From Trichinella spiralis (taxonomy: Eukaryota; Nematoda; Enoplea; Trichinellida; Trichinellidae), in contig CM012953.1 of NCBI GenBank assembly GCA_000181795.3, positions 8,266,893 to 8,330,892 on the forward strand: a stretch of DNA of 64,000 nucleotides. The letters are read 5' to 3'. Shown here piece after piece: positions 12,048 through 23,566 of this stretch (the first letter of the stretch is position 1; every line of letters starts with the position of its first letter). Below the pieces are notes generated by a model. The model did no database searches and was not told where the DNA came from. It worked only from the letters and a program-made list of their open reading frames with translations. The translations under genes were made by a program, and so were the position numbers.

Positions 12048-12334
12048 ATGATGAGGAAGCTGCCGCCGCATCCGCCGAGCCATCCACATTTGGCCACTTT
12101 CCGCCCTTTAAACGGGTACAGTCCACGATGTACAACAACCGGGCAAAGCGATACCGAAAACTGCCCAGTCATCGTCAAGACCTGCAAATCCCAGCCCTCT
12201 TCAGGACAACAAAGGTCGGTGATGATTTTTTATTGTGGCAGAGTGCATCGAGGGATACTAATGTTGATAATGCAGAAAACTTTGACGACCATCGTAATCG
12301 ATTGAATACAAATTTTTTTTCCTTAAAAATTTAA
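12014..12334 (+). pseudogene. FLYWCH/MULE-type transposase N-terminal remnant
   Basis: The open frame encodes FKRVQSTMYNNRAKRYRKLP, then IPALFRTTKVGDDFLLW. This resembles the segment leading into the FLYWCH-like region of nematode MULE-type transposases (aromatic/Arg pattern, then a gap, then GxxFLL). The frame begins inside the right inverted end of the fold-back element, so the two may have belonged together. There is no downstream catalytic domain. The assignment rests on pattern memory only. Confidence 0.35.
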
Positions 12335-13560
12335 CATTTGTGCGATCATTCACTTTTTTTCTTTTCTTCGCACGTTACTTGTCTGTTCAGTTATATTGAA
12401 CGTTGAGAAATTTCATCTCAAAGTATCTGAAAATGAACCTTGTTTGCTATACCTCAGAATAATGATATTTCATTAAAAGCACTTTGTTCTTAACATATGA
12501 AAGGTTCAAGTTTCAAAAATACAATTCGCATTAATTTGATAATGAAGCAATAAATCTAAAATATATAAAGTTAATATATGTAATAGTTTCATCAAAATTA
12601 TATTTATGCAACCCAGATGGCAGTTCAGCTTACTGACTAACGAAATAATTTAAATCAAAGTGCTATATTAAACATTTAAAAATATCGCTTACTGTTAATA
12701 ATTTGCATGTAAAAAACATTTTTATGTAAAATATAATTTATTAATGCAAAAGTGTGATAAAAAAAATTCTATTAGTAATAGAATAAAAGCCGCTTATCTT
12801 AATGCGTATTTGGTTAAACTAAGGATTAACTATTCAGGATTAAATATAAAATATAAATTGACTGTATGTTATATCATTTTTACATATTCCCTTTGTACAT
12901 AGATTCTATAAATTCTTGTAAATGTTTGTTTTATATGGTTGTCTTTTAAGCTAAACACATTATTATTAAAATAAAAGAAACAGAGACATGATCTGAATTT
13001 TCCATTTTATAGCCATGTCTATTATTTGTATCAAGCATGAAGTGAAATTTTCATGTTTGTAAAAAAGCTAGACACTAACAACTTAGGATGATCTATTTCG
13101 AACCAAATTTTTACCGCCTTTTTTTACTGGTCGTTTTACGCGCTATCTTATTGGACCTTCATACCGTATTCTTATTGGTTTCAATTTCCTGATTGCCCAT
13201 TGCTTATTGCTTTAACATTAGTAGCGAAAATTTTTATTATTCCAAAATTACATCAGTTTGTTTTTATTAAAATTTATGAATTTTTATCATTCGTATAAAT
13301 TTTGTTTTCTTAATATATTATTTGTGGTGGTTTCTACTTTTCAGTGATCAGCATTTTCAAAAATTATTTTTATCATTGTTCTAAATTTCATTGTACCACA
13401 GTGACGTTACATCAAATGTGATAGTAATAACTCAAGAAAAACAACACAGAAAATAATAAGCTAAACAGTGATTTTTATTTTTCGCTATCCAACAGCAACA
13501 ATAACAATAATAAAGAACAGCCAAATTAAAATAATCACTAATTACAAGGAACACACACAA
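12335..13560. other. AT-rich stretch with a short relic of the fold-back family
   Basis: No gene recognised. Around 13115-13200 the sequence shares the ACTGGTCGTTTTACGCG / ATCTTATTGGACC pattern with the element at 11261-12047, suggesting an old solo fragment. The rest is AT-rich and has no structure I can name. Confidence 0.4.
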
Positions 13561-13589
13561 TAATACTTTTGAACACCTCCAATATTTCT

Positions 13590-14430
13590 TCTCTTTGCCG
13601 GTGTTTCAATTTGTATGCCCTGCTTTCACATACAAGCGACATACTACCGAGACGATCTGGTAGTTCAGCGTCACGATTTTGGTATTATTACATAATACGT
13701 AGTTCAGATACATCAGGTGATAGGCTGCTGCCAGTCGATCATGAAGGTCTACTCCTTTCATAACAATGTTGTATGATTGACTAAATTTGGCATTAGTACA
13801 TATACGTTTGAGCAATCGCTAATGAATTTTTGAGAAAAGAAAAGCCATGCAGTTACTGGCTATGTTTATGATGACATTGTCTTTCCATTTAACTATATGA
13901 TCCTTTCCGTCACTGCGATAGTTGAAAGCATCTCACTTCTCTTCCATCACTAGCATCAGCGCATCTTTTTCATTTACACAGCACCATTAATGTTATATGG
14001 TCGACTCGTTCTGGTGGCTCTCATGTTCAATTCTGCTAACTTGACCAGAAGATAATAACTTGTAAAGAAGTCGCCAAAAAATAATGTCTGGTAGTATTTG
14101 GGCTTTCCTAAATAACATCAACTCTGCTGCTCAAAAAACATATTCGAAGCTTGCCATTCTTTGCTTCAATAAGTAATCATGTGATAAGGGTAACCATCGC
14201 TACAATATAGCATCCAGACTTTGTGGCTAAAGCGAATCAAATAAGAAGAGAAAACACAAAAGTCTGAACCGAACAGGCAACCCCATTTTTACTACTGTAG
14301 ACACACAGTACTATATACTGCTTACATGTAAGTAAGTAAGTAGGCTATATACTGCTTACATGTGAAATATATTCATATTGTTTATCTGCATCCATAACAG
14401 TCAGCATGAGCTGCCAATTGTTGGGTGTCT
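13590..14430 (-). pseudogene. piggyBac-type transposase relic
   Basis: On the minus strand 13606-13815 reads YNIVMKGVDLHDRLAAAYHL, which contains the family hallmark GVDLHD (the third catalytic aspartate region of DDE_Tnp_1_7). Further upstream on the same strand (about 13990-14110) comes a segment like GDFFTSYYLLVKLAELNMRA, matching the conserved D-x-FFTS stretch of piggyBac transposases. Several in-frame stops and shifts separate these pieces, so it is inactive. No TTAA-flanked ends were identified. Confidence 0.72.
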
Positions 14431-15300
14431 TTGAAACTGGCGTTCAATAACAGCAGACGGATGTCGGTCGGTATTTGCGACAAGGATATTTGCCGAAATA
14501 AGAAACAAGGCTCATGCCCATCAACAAGAGCAGTATTTCACTCATTAACTGAGCATATCCATCCATATGCGGCAGTTTGGCCGCTTATTTGCTTTCGTTG
14601 GGGCCAAAAAGCTCCGTCAGATAGGCCTTTGTATCGTAGCGGATGCGGACTGAGCTAACAACTCTATTCCTTCAGACAACGAAGCGGAAGAAAGGTGAAG
14701 CAACCGTAAGCAGATTTGGACTTGAAGATCAGAGGTAGAGTACGGTAGTGCGGGGGTGTACGTATGCGTCGGGTTGTTGTGTTGGTCGAAGAAGCTTGCT
14801 GTAACGCATTGTCGGCGGACCTTGCTCACAGTTGCCAATAAAAACTATACTTACTGACTGTTGTTTGATTGTTATAATGCTATCTGGAAAGCGCGAATCG
14901 GAAAAAAAGGGAAACCCGCCGGTCAATACCGGACCCTCGCCGTTTAGCGACGAATGCGCCAATAGCGCGGTGGAGGAAGTGAACGAGCCTGCCTGAGGGA
15001 GCGGCTCGTTACGGTATTTATCTGTAGCTCCTGGGGGAAGAAGGAAGCTAGCGATTTGGTACGCACTATCCTGATCCAGCGCGCTGACGACGTACTAATA
15101 CCTGTTTATGTCAGCAGAAATACGGCGGATGTGGAATTGCGCTCCAGCTTGCTCAAACCACACCTGGGGTTGGGAAGTCCAGAAGGTCGGAAGCTTCAGT
15201 AAAACCGCGTTCTTGCTTTGCAAATTCGTGACATTGGAAGAGGCCATGGTAGGCTCCCAAAAACATCGTTCGAAACAAACGGATTACTAGTAAAGTTTCT
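14430..15300. other. GC-richer island, possible retroelement or other repeat fragment
   Basis: About 850 bases are clearly more GC-rich than the surroundings. They contain an AATAAA-like signal near 14840, followed by a short frame at 14881-14994 that starts LSGKRESEKKGNPPVNTGP and stops soon after. A further open stretch (about 15040-15200) includes LVRTILIQRADDVLIPVYVS. This resembles the remains of a mobile element (end of a terminal region, then the start of a coding region), but no named domain could be recognised. Confidence 0.3.
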
Positions 15301-18300
15301 CACTAGAATCTATTTTTAGCACAAACCCTACAGTATATATGTCACAGTAATTCCGATATCCAGGTTCATATAGAACGAACTTGGTGTCCAGGTCAGTTAC
15401 TTTAATCCGCCTCATTACCTCATTTAGATTTGTCTTAAGAATGCACTTACTTTAAAATATGCCATATTAAACAATAAGCCAAATAGGGAAGGAAGAATCC
15501 ATAGAGGAAATAAAAAGCGTTCGTGGATTAGAGACTGCATCTGTAATGAACCAGGCGCAAACTGATTGCTGTATTTTCAATTACAGTCAAGACTGCAGGA
15601 ATCAATCCACTGTTCGAATAAATAGAAATAAAAAAGTTCTGTGTATGCAGTAGAAATGTTGCTTTACAATTAAATTTTATGACCATGACATATCTACTCG
15701 TGCAAAAATGCTTATTCATTTCTGCAGTATTGCAAGTCTGCTATTTGTCCATGTCAGTATGACAAAGAGATAAGCAGCTTTCGAATAGATGACCAACAGT
15801 GAATAAATATACTGTTAGCATGTTCATTTTTGTTTTTATAAATTCTGGGTAATCATCCAAGCCTCTCTTATACTAAATAACTCGACTTTAAAATGTAACA
15901 CAATGCAAAACAACTACAGTTTAACGGATTAAAACGTCCTCTTATTAATTTTGTAGGTGGAAATTTATACCTCCATGTGAGTGCAGTGCGCGCTAGAGTC
16001 GTTAATGTGCATTGCGCACTAATGCACGTATGAAGAGTATAATTACCAGATAGGTCGAACAAAAAGCTGACTGTTGGGCTGTGAAAATTTCTAAATGGCA
16101 CCATATTTGTGCATCAAAATTGTATAGTATGCGTGAGAAAATTGTACGTATTGGTTATTTTTGGTTTCTGCGTAAAGGTAGGGATTCGTGATTCTGGTGC
16201 CTTTGATATAGAGTTTAAATCGTTTTTGGATGTATGCACATAGGTATAATATTTATCTAGGAAACATTTATGAATGTGCAACGTATTACAGATCATGATT
16301 GCGATGAAATCATCCATTGAGATCCTCGCTACTTTCACGTGTTAAATCACTTTTTCAACATGGTAATGGATGAATGGATGTTTCATTGAAAGCTAATTTT
16401 TTATACTGTTGTTGACAAGAGTTGGTTACTCATTTGTAAATTAATATTGCGCTGTTGATTCACTTTATATCTATTGATATGCAACTTTAACGAGTTGATG
16501 ACTACTTTTTAAACCCTAAGCAGAGAGGATATGTAATATTTTGACTTTTGAATTTTAACCAGTTCATCCCATGCCCAATTTTTTGTTCTGTTTGGCTCCT
16601 GTGCTTGATGATATAATTAATGTTGATAAATCAGCGTTGCGCTGACTGGGAAATTTCGTTTCGGCCTCAAAACTCTAGCTTTGCAGCTTAACAATTAGCT
16701 GTTTGACCGTTTTGAACATATGGTTTCATCCCTGAAAGCAAAGATTGAATTATATTCGATTAGTCCTTTCAGCCCCTATGGTTAAAATGGCCAGCACGTC
16801 GAGTGAAGAGGCAAATGGCAGCCTGAACAGATGAAAAATGATTTTCATCAACTTAGTCGCATTAAGAGTAATAGCTACGGTGATAAAAAAAGCTTTCCCT
16901 ATTCACTTACTAAGTTTCTGAACCATGGAAAAGTACGCATCTTTTAAAAATAAGCGTAAATTTTGAAAGAGTGAAGTGCAGACGTCCAGGGAATACTTTA
17001 AGTAATTGTCACCGAAAAATTGAAATGCTAAGAAATTTCACTGCATCACAAAGCGAATGCTTGTTTATATTGCGCATATTGCCCAAGAAAGAATGCCTTT
17101 GAATTTAAATTCACTTTTCACTCTTCACGTACATAATAATAACATTACAACATGATGCAGACAGATGAGCATGATAAATTTCTTAAATATTATTTCATTT
17201 TACATTTCTCGTAATTATAGCAATATTTTAAAATTAAATCTTGCAAAAAAAAGAAACAGATAAAAGATCAGTTCAGCATTTAAATGTAATACTTAATATA
17301 TAAAATGCATTGCAGTTTTTCACTACTTACTTTTAATTTAAAGCATTCAATTTTTTGTTTAAATGTAAAAAACATATAATCTCGATGAATTTAAAATGCT
17401 ATTAACGAACAGAAAATTTTTTAATTTTGTTTGGATTTAAGAAAAACAAGATATATCAGAGGTAAGCTTTTTCTTTAAATTTCTGCCATTTTCTGCCAGT
17501 ATGTATTTCAAACGATGAATCATTATTGTTAGCATATTTCTTTTTAAGCAGATGACGTCAAATCTAGTTTTTTTCTGTTCAGTGGAACACAAAAAACAAT
17601 ACCAACTTCGACAACAACATGTTCAACTGAGTGTAGTTAAAATCAGGCTGTTTAAAATGGCAGTTGGAAAAATAACTATTTCTCTCCTGAAAGTGGTGGT
17701 GGTGACAAATACGCCCACCAGATACATTTGTCCAGGTCAGTGCGCTTGTGTTACTTCTGTCACTTCAGTCAACAATAAATGGTAAAAACGTTTACTTTCA
17801 ATAACACTTTTCCCAGCATATTTCTTCAATTCGGTCGTGGTGAGATGCATTTTTCTGAATATACACATCTTAAATCAATAAATAAAATAAAAATAGAAAA
17901 TATACATTGCCGTATATAGCAGCATCATCACCATCATCTATAAATGATGATACTAACGATGGTGTTCAAATTACTTAACCCCAAAGCTACAAACTGATTA
18001 GAAAGTGTTTTAAAAAATGCAACAGAAAAACAACAGAAAAGGGTAAAGAGATGAAGAGTGCTTTTTATCAAAATTGTACAAATTATACTTTTTCCGGCAG
18101 TGTATTCTTCTAACATGCTCATTGCAGCAGAAGTGAAAAAATGCTTGCTTAACAAAAGCTGTGAATATGTAAGGATTGTTATGGCAAAAGTAAATGCATC
18201 TGTTGTTACTTGCTAAAATTCATTTAAAGAAAAGCAATAAAAACTGATCCGTTGCAAGATTATTGAACGAGGACGGCAATCAAAGAGGACAGAGACACTG

Positions 18301-18370
18301 TTCAACGCTTTCATCTATTGACAATAGAATTAGAAGAAGAAGCAAGCGGAAACTGTTGCAAATGCCAATA
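15301..18370. other. Long AT-rich intergenic region, no gene seen
   Basis: About 3 kb between the mobile-element cluster and the 3' end of CBL. Open frames at 15528, 15868, 16114, 17552 and 17934 show no domain, no splice-linked continuation and poor codon character. At 16238-16262 there is a 25-bp stretch identical to 5642-5666 (see findings). Confidence 0.45.
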
Positions 18371-21300
18371 TTATTTCGATGAGGTCGTCGGATGTGTTAA
18401 AAGGCCACCAACAGTACGCTTGTCAAAGCATGGAGGAAGCGGCGCCGGTTCCGCCGGAGGCAAGAGTTGGCTAGAGAATGGCAAATCCGTCTCGTTACCC
18501 ATTTCACAAGGCAAATTGCTACTTTTCGATTCAACCTAAAATCAATCAATAAATAATACTTTCTCACATTTGTCGGTGAACAAATCAATGCAACTTATAT
18601 ATATATAACATCTCAAGCATAAAAAACTTAATTTCTACATCTTTCAAATGTAATACTATGTCCTATACTGCAATACATTTTGTACATATATATGCTTTTA
18701 TAGATGAATACAGAAAATATTTTGCACAAATTATAAAAAATTTTCCATTTCCATCTGCAACTCGTTGATGCATTATAACACTGTGAAGATAAATGAGAAG
18801 TCATAAATTAAATAACAAATAAAAAGATTGCATTAACAGCCTAATTATCATAACGCTCAACACTGGAGCAGGACATTTGTTCATTTATCTACGTAATAGT
18901 GGTCATTTTTCAAATTCAATCACGTTTTGATGATGATAAAAAGATTTATTTACATGCAATTTCTTTTAATATAAAATTCTCAACACTGCAATTATTAAAC
19001 AAAACAGCATAATCAATAACGTTTCTTTTTTATGCCTAAAATTGAATCGCAGATATCATTAAATAACATTTATCACTATTATTAAAAAATGATAAAAATA
19101 ACTACTACTGCTGTCCAAATGAATTTTTCCAATTAAATTCTTAATTATCAATAAAAATTTTAATGTTTCTGATTAATTGCACTTTTGAAGATGTTAAAGC
19201 TGATTTCTCAAATGAGCATTTATTTCCATTGAAAATATTGTTATGTTATAATATAATTATCCTTTTCAAATGTCAGCTTTGCAATTCAATATAAACGAGC
19301 TCTCAACGCACAGATAACATCTGACTGAAGCAAAACAAAAAACCGCATGCATAAAATTGCAAATCAGAAATCACACGATTATAAAATTAAAGAAGTGCCA
19401 ACTGAATTTACATAATATGAAAAATAACTGAAATTAAATTCAGAAAATGCTTTTGAGTTTTAAAGTTTTTTCCAATAAACATACCCTGCTATCCGAAATA
19501 TCCATGTCAATCAGATCGTGAACAACAGGAGCTACTGATGAAGATTCGACGGATTTCCGCGGTTCAAAAACATCAATCACCACAGATTCTGTACCTTTAA
19601 TTTCACATCGACAAAAAGGACATGTACCACCACTTTCCGATTCCTAGAAAAAAAAAAGAAAAATATTTATTAATTAACATTACTTATTAGAATAGTCGGT
19701 ATTAATTGAAAAATACAAATAACAATTTTACCTGCCAACTGAGCAAACAAGGTGTACAAAGTAAATGACCGCATGGTTCAATTTTAATATCTTTGTCGTT
19801 TTCAGCACAGATTTTGCACAATTGAAACGTGGTGCCCATTTCGCAATAAATTTCATACTGTTCAGGCGTTACTTTGACGTGGCCCTCGGGAGTAGGTTGC
19901 AAAGCCCAACTCAGATCTGGATTGACGTTACGTCCATTTGGATACAAGTAAAAGCCTTCTCTCGAGCCATCTATCAAGGCTTGAATAAGAGATTTATTTT
20001 GCGGAATGGTTTGATAAATTTTCCCGTCTGCTGTCACATAGCCGACTGCCCACTGGCCTAGTCGAGTACAGCTCAGTCGAAATACGTAGCTAAATTTGAA
20101 AGAAAAAATATTAAAACGTGTAAATTACGCAAAAGTTGAATAAAAAGCCATACCTGCCGGGTTTTTTAATAAATTTTTGTAAGCGACGTTTCACCTCATC
20201 GTAAGTCAAAAAAGCCACATAAGCAGGATGCGTAACGGCCAAGATTTGCCAATTTCGAAGTAGTGATGCCCAAGGTTGGAATAATCTGTTAAGCAAAATA
20301 AATATTTCTTATAGTATATACATATAAAAATGGATTTCGTGTATCATCACAAACGGAACTGAACATGCACACTTCGTATCTTCTTCAATTATTGTTTATA
20401 TTAAATTCATTCGGAATTATTCAACTAAAAATTATTCATTCGGATAGTTTTGTTTTTCTCAAAATAATCAAACGATTACACAAACTATGATTAATTTTGT
20501 TCCTATTCAAAGCACAAATTGATAAACTGAATAACGCTGACAAAAGCAAAATCTTGATGGCTTTCATCACGCTTTGTTATTATCACTAGGCTTGAACGTT
20601 TTTCCAAATGCAATATATTGAATTTTCAGTGTCACAATCTTCACACTTACCGTGTAAAAACGTCAAATTCAAAATTAGAAATATAATCGTTGCATGTTAA
20701 ATCGATCGTTGTTTTCAGAGCTAAAGCTTCCAAGCCGGAGCATATTGGATGCACCTCGTTCAATGCCACTCGAAATTCCTTCCACGAAACCAAAGTTCTG
20801 AAGCAAAAGGACAAAAATTAAAAAACTGACTTATTATTAAAATGACTGCATACAAATAGCTCACAATCGTATCAATTTTTGACAAAATGAGCAAACTAAA
20901 CAGAACACAATCATCAAAGTTCATTTGGATTTACTTTCAACAAATAAATTAAAAAGCATACAAGCTTCAATTTGATACACTGGCTAACATAAATAAATAA
21001 TTCTTCACCAGCGTTTAAATTTGCAATAATTATCATTCTCACTAATCGACTCTCTGGAGACAGTCTATTTCAGCTAATTTCAAAGAATCCATAAGAACTG
21101 CAAAACAATTGATGAACGTTCAATCATTCATTGCTTACGAACTTTTATAGTTAACTTTAAAAAAGGAAAACAATATTCAATCATTTAAACCATAAATAAA
21201 AATCAGATAAAAAGTGAAGAAAATATGAGAAAACAATTGACGTAACAGTAGAAGAATAAGTATCATACCTAAAGATTGTAATCTGAGCAGCTAAAGAAAG

Positions 21301-21951
21301 ATATTGTTAAAAAAAATTAGATTTAGCCAATTTCCATGTAAATGAATAAAAATAACTGTTACCTGTTGTTAAAGCAGTTTCGCCAAAATTCCGCTGCATC
21401 TTTTTTGGTCACCCGAAATCGATCGCCAATGAACTGACCGTTAGGAAATTCAGCTTTCAACTCGGCAAGCATGTGGGAAAATATGAGCGACAGCTTGTTG
21501 AGACTTCGCCGACCGGCCGAATACTCATCATACATTTGTTCCCGGTAAACTTTAAACAAATGGACGGTGCTTTTGCACTTTCGCATGAGATTCATGATGA
21601 AAAAGCGAAAATATTCGTTTTCACTCAAACTGAAATCTTGCGCGCAAATCAACCGCAAATGCTGATAAGTATCAGGAAGAATGTCAAGAATAAACGGTGG
21701 ACTGTTTTTCAAATTCAACCTTGGATGCTGGCACATGCGAACAACCTAATAAAAAAATTATTATTAAAATAATAATAATTTTTAATAAGCACAATTTCAA
21801 CTACTTGATCCATAAGTCGCCATGTTTTTTCGATCGTTTTCTTGTCAATGTGCGGCGGTTCTTTGCATAACCCGTCCTGTGAATCATGAGACAAGCCAAT
21901 CGCTTCACTTAGCTTGCCGTGAATACGATTCCACAAAGCACCAAAGCTCAT
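18371..21951 (-). CDS. CBL: CBL E3 ubiquitin-protein ligase (SLI-1 orthologue), complete
   Basis: Seven exons on the minus strand: 21805-21951, 21363-21745, 20651-20797, 20154-20285, 19732-20089, 19485-19643 and 18371-18535. They sum to 1491 nt (496 residues). In order they encode the four-helix bundle ([20 protein letters not shown]), EF-hand and SH2-like parts ([13 protein letters not shown], then [17 protein letters not shown]), the linker with both conserved tyrosines ([13 protein letters not shown]) and a complete RING (CKIC ... CGHLLC ... CPFCRC). CBL binds phosphotyrosines on activated receptor tyrosine kinases and ubiquitinates them. The last exon is short and ends in a proline-rich [10 protein letters not shown] motif, a likely SH3 ligand; no UBA domain follows. 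An AG lies directly before the start (tttacag|TGATG), so the 5' end may be cis- or trans-spliced. Confidence 0.95.
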
Positions 21952-23566
21952 CACTGTAAACTATAAAAAGATAATCATCATTCGAAAAGTACAATTTATC
22001 CAACTAGATTTGAACTAATCGATCATTTAAGCGAAAATAATCATTGAACTTTGAAGTAATGCTAATAATCAGCTACCACTAATAAACGAAAACAAAAAGA
22101 AAAACAAATTTAACATGTAAGTGAATAATATTTTGACAAAAATAAGGAATAATTCAAATTTCAAATTAACCATACATAAACACGAGTTTGCGTTCACTTT
22201 TTGAAAACAAAAAAACTGTAAATGTACAAAATGAGGCCAGCGCAACAAATGCGATGAGAACGAAAATACGACACAATGACTACCTAAGCGTCTGGCTTTT
22301 CAAAAGTGTGCGTCAATCTTCTAGCAAACTTCAAAGACCAACGTATGACACATCTACAAAACAGAACAGCCCGCGCTTCCGCCAATCACAACTTGCATCA
22401 TCAGGAAGCTATCGAACTGTATACTGTATTTCATTTCAACCATAACCAATAAGCAAGTTAGACTATTGATTGGAAAAAAACAAATTGTCTCAGATCAAAA
22501 GTAACTAAAATATTTCGAATTTGTGAATTAATAAAAATTTATACTTTTTAAATTTTTATAAGAATTTGTTGAAAAACAATTTAAAAATATATTCAAAGCA
22601 TTTTGCTGATGTTAAAATTTATTATTTTTATTATACACTGAACAACTGTAATTATTCTAAATAAAAAATTCTAAATCTGATTTTATTTATTTTTAAAAAG
22701 AGTAATGTAATTAATATTTTTGCACATTTTAACTACTATTGCATCAGTTGGGATACAACATGATCATAATATTAAAAATGCAGTAAAACAATAAAAAGTT
22801 CATTTATTTTTGATATGAAAACAATATTTAGGTTCGATATTTATTGGAATCGTGTTATTTTTAAAATTTATGCAGGAAATTTTCTGGCTTTCTTCAATCC
22901 ATTGTAAATCACACGATCGTGCAAAATTACACTATAAATTATGAATTATTCATTCAGTTGACATTTATTTTCAAACTGACCAAAATCACTTACAACTTCT
23001 AAATGTTTATTAATTTTTTTTATTTTGTAAAAGATTTAAGTTTTTTGGTCTTGTGTACTTGTAAATTTTTAAAAGAATACTGTAATCTGATAATTTTGCG
23101 ACCTATTTGTTAGATTAGAAAGTGTGAGGAGCATACTGTTCCGTTGATGAATTTGGTCAGGTCGGCTATAAGTGATAGGGTGAAGGTATAACGCACAGCA
23201 GAAGTATAACTTTTTCTGCGGCGACTCATCTGTGGAACAGCATCTGCGCTTCTGTGTTTTATTTGATTTCCATGAATTTATACTCAGTTTCTGCTTTTAA
23301 AAACATATATTGCTGGTAAATTTTCTCAAATATTTTCTTTCATGTTACCGTTAACGTCTGAAAAATATTCATTATGTATATGTATGCGTATTGTTTTTCT
23401 GTTAAATTTTTTATATTGTTTCAGTTTCTTGTTTTTATTTTATTTGAAATGTTGCATTTATTGGTGTTTATTCTCCGAGTACAGTTTGTTTTTTTCTTAA
23501 AGAAATTGATTACATCTATTTGGATCTGTGGAGTTTTAGTCGCTATATTGTTGGAAGTTGCAAGCA
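21952..23566. promoter_or_regulatory. Divergent CBL / CNOT3 intergenic region
   Basis: CBL (-) and CNOT3 (+) start 1.6 kb apart, head to head, so this interval must hold both promoters. An open frame at 22188-22445 has no recognisable domain. A less AT-rich patch at about 23110-23250 lies just upstream of CNOT3. No defined promoter motif could be assigned. Confidence 0.4.

Noticed and set aside
17552-17785. 77-residue plus-strand open frame with a Cys-containing end (CPGQCACV)
   Set aside because: No signal peptide, no recognisable family and no supporting exons.
18318-18539. Plus-strand 73-residue frame
   Set aside because: It is antisense to the last CBL exon, whose phase-0 join and proline-rich product are more convincing.
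22188-22445. 85-residue plus-strand open frame between CBL and CNOT3
   Set aside because: No domain, no splice partners and position in a divergent promoter region.
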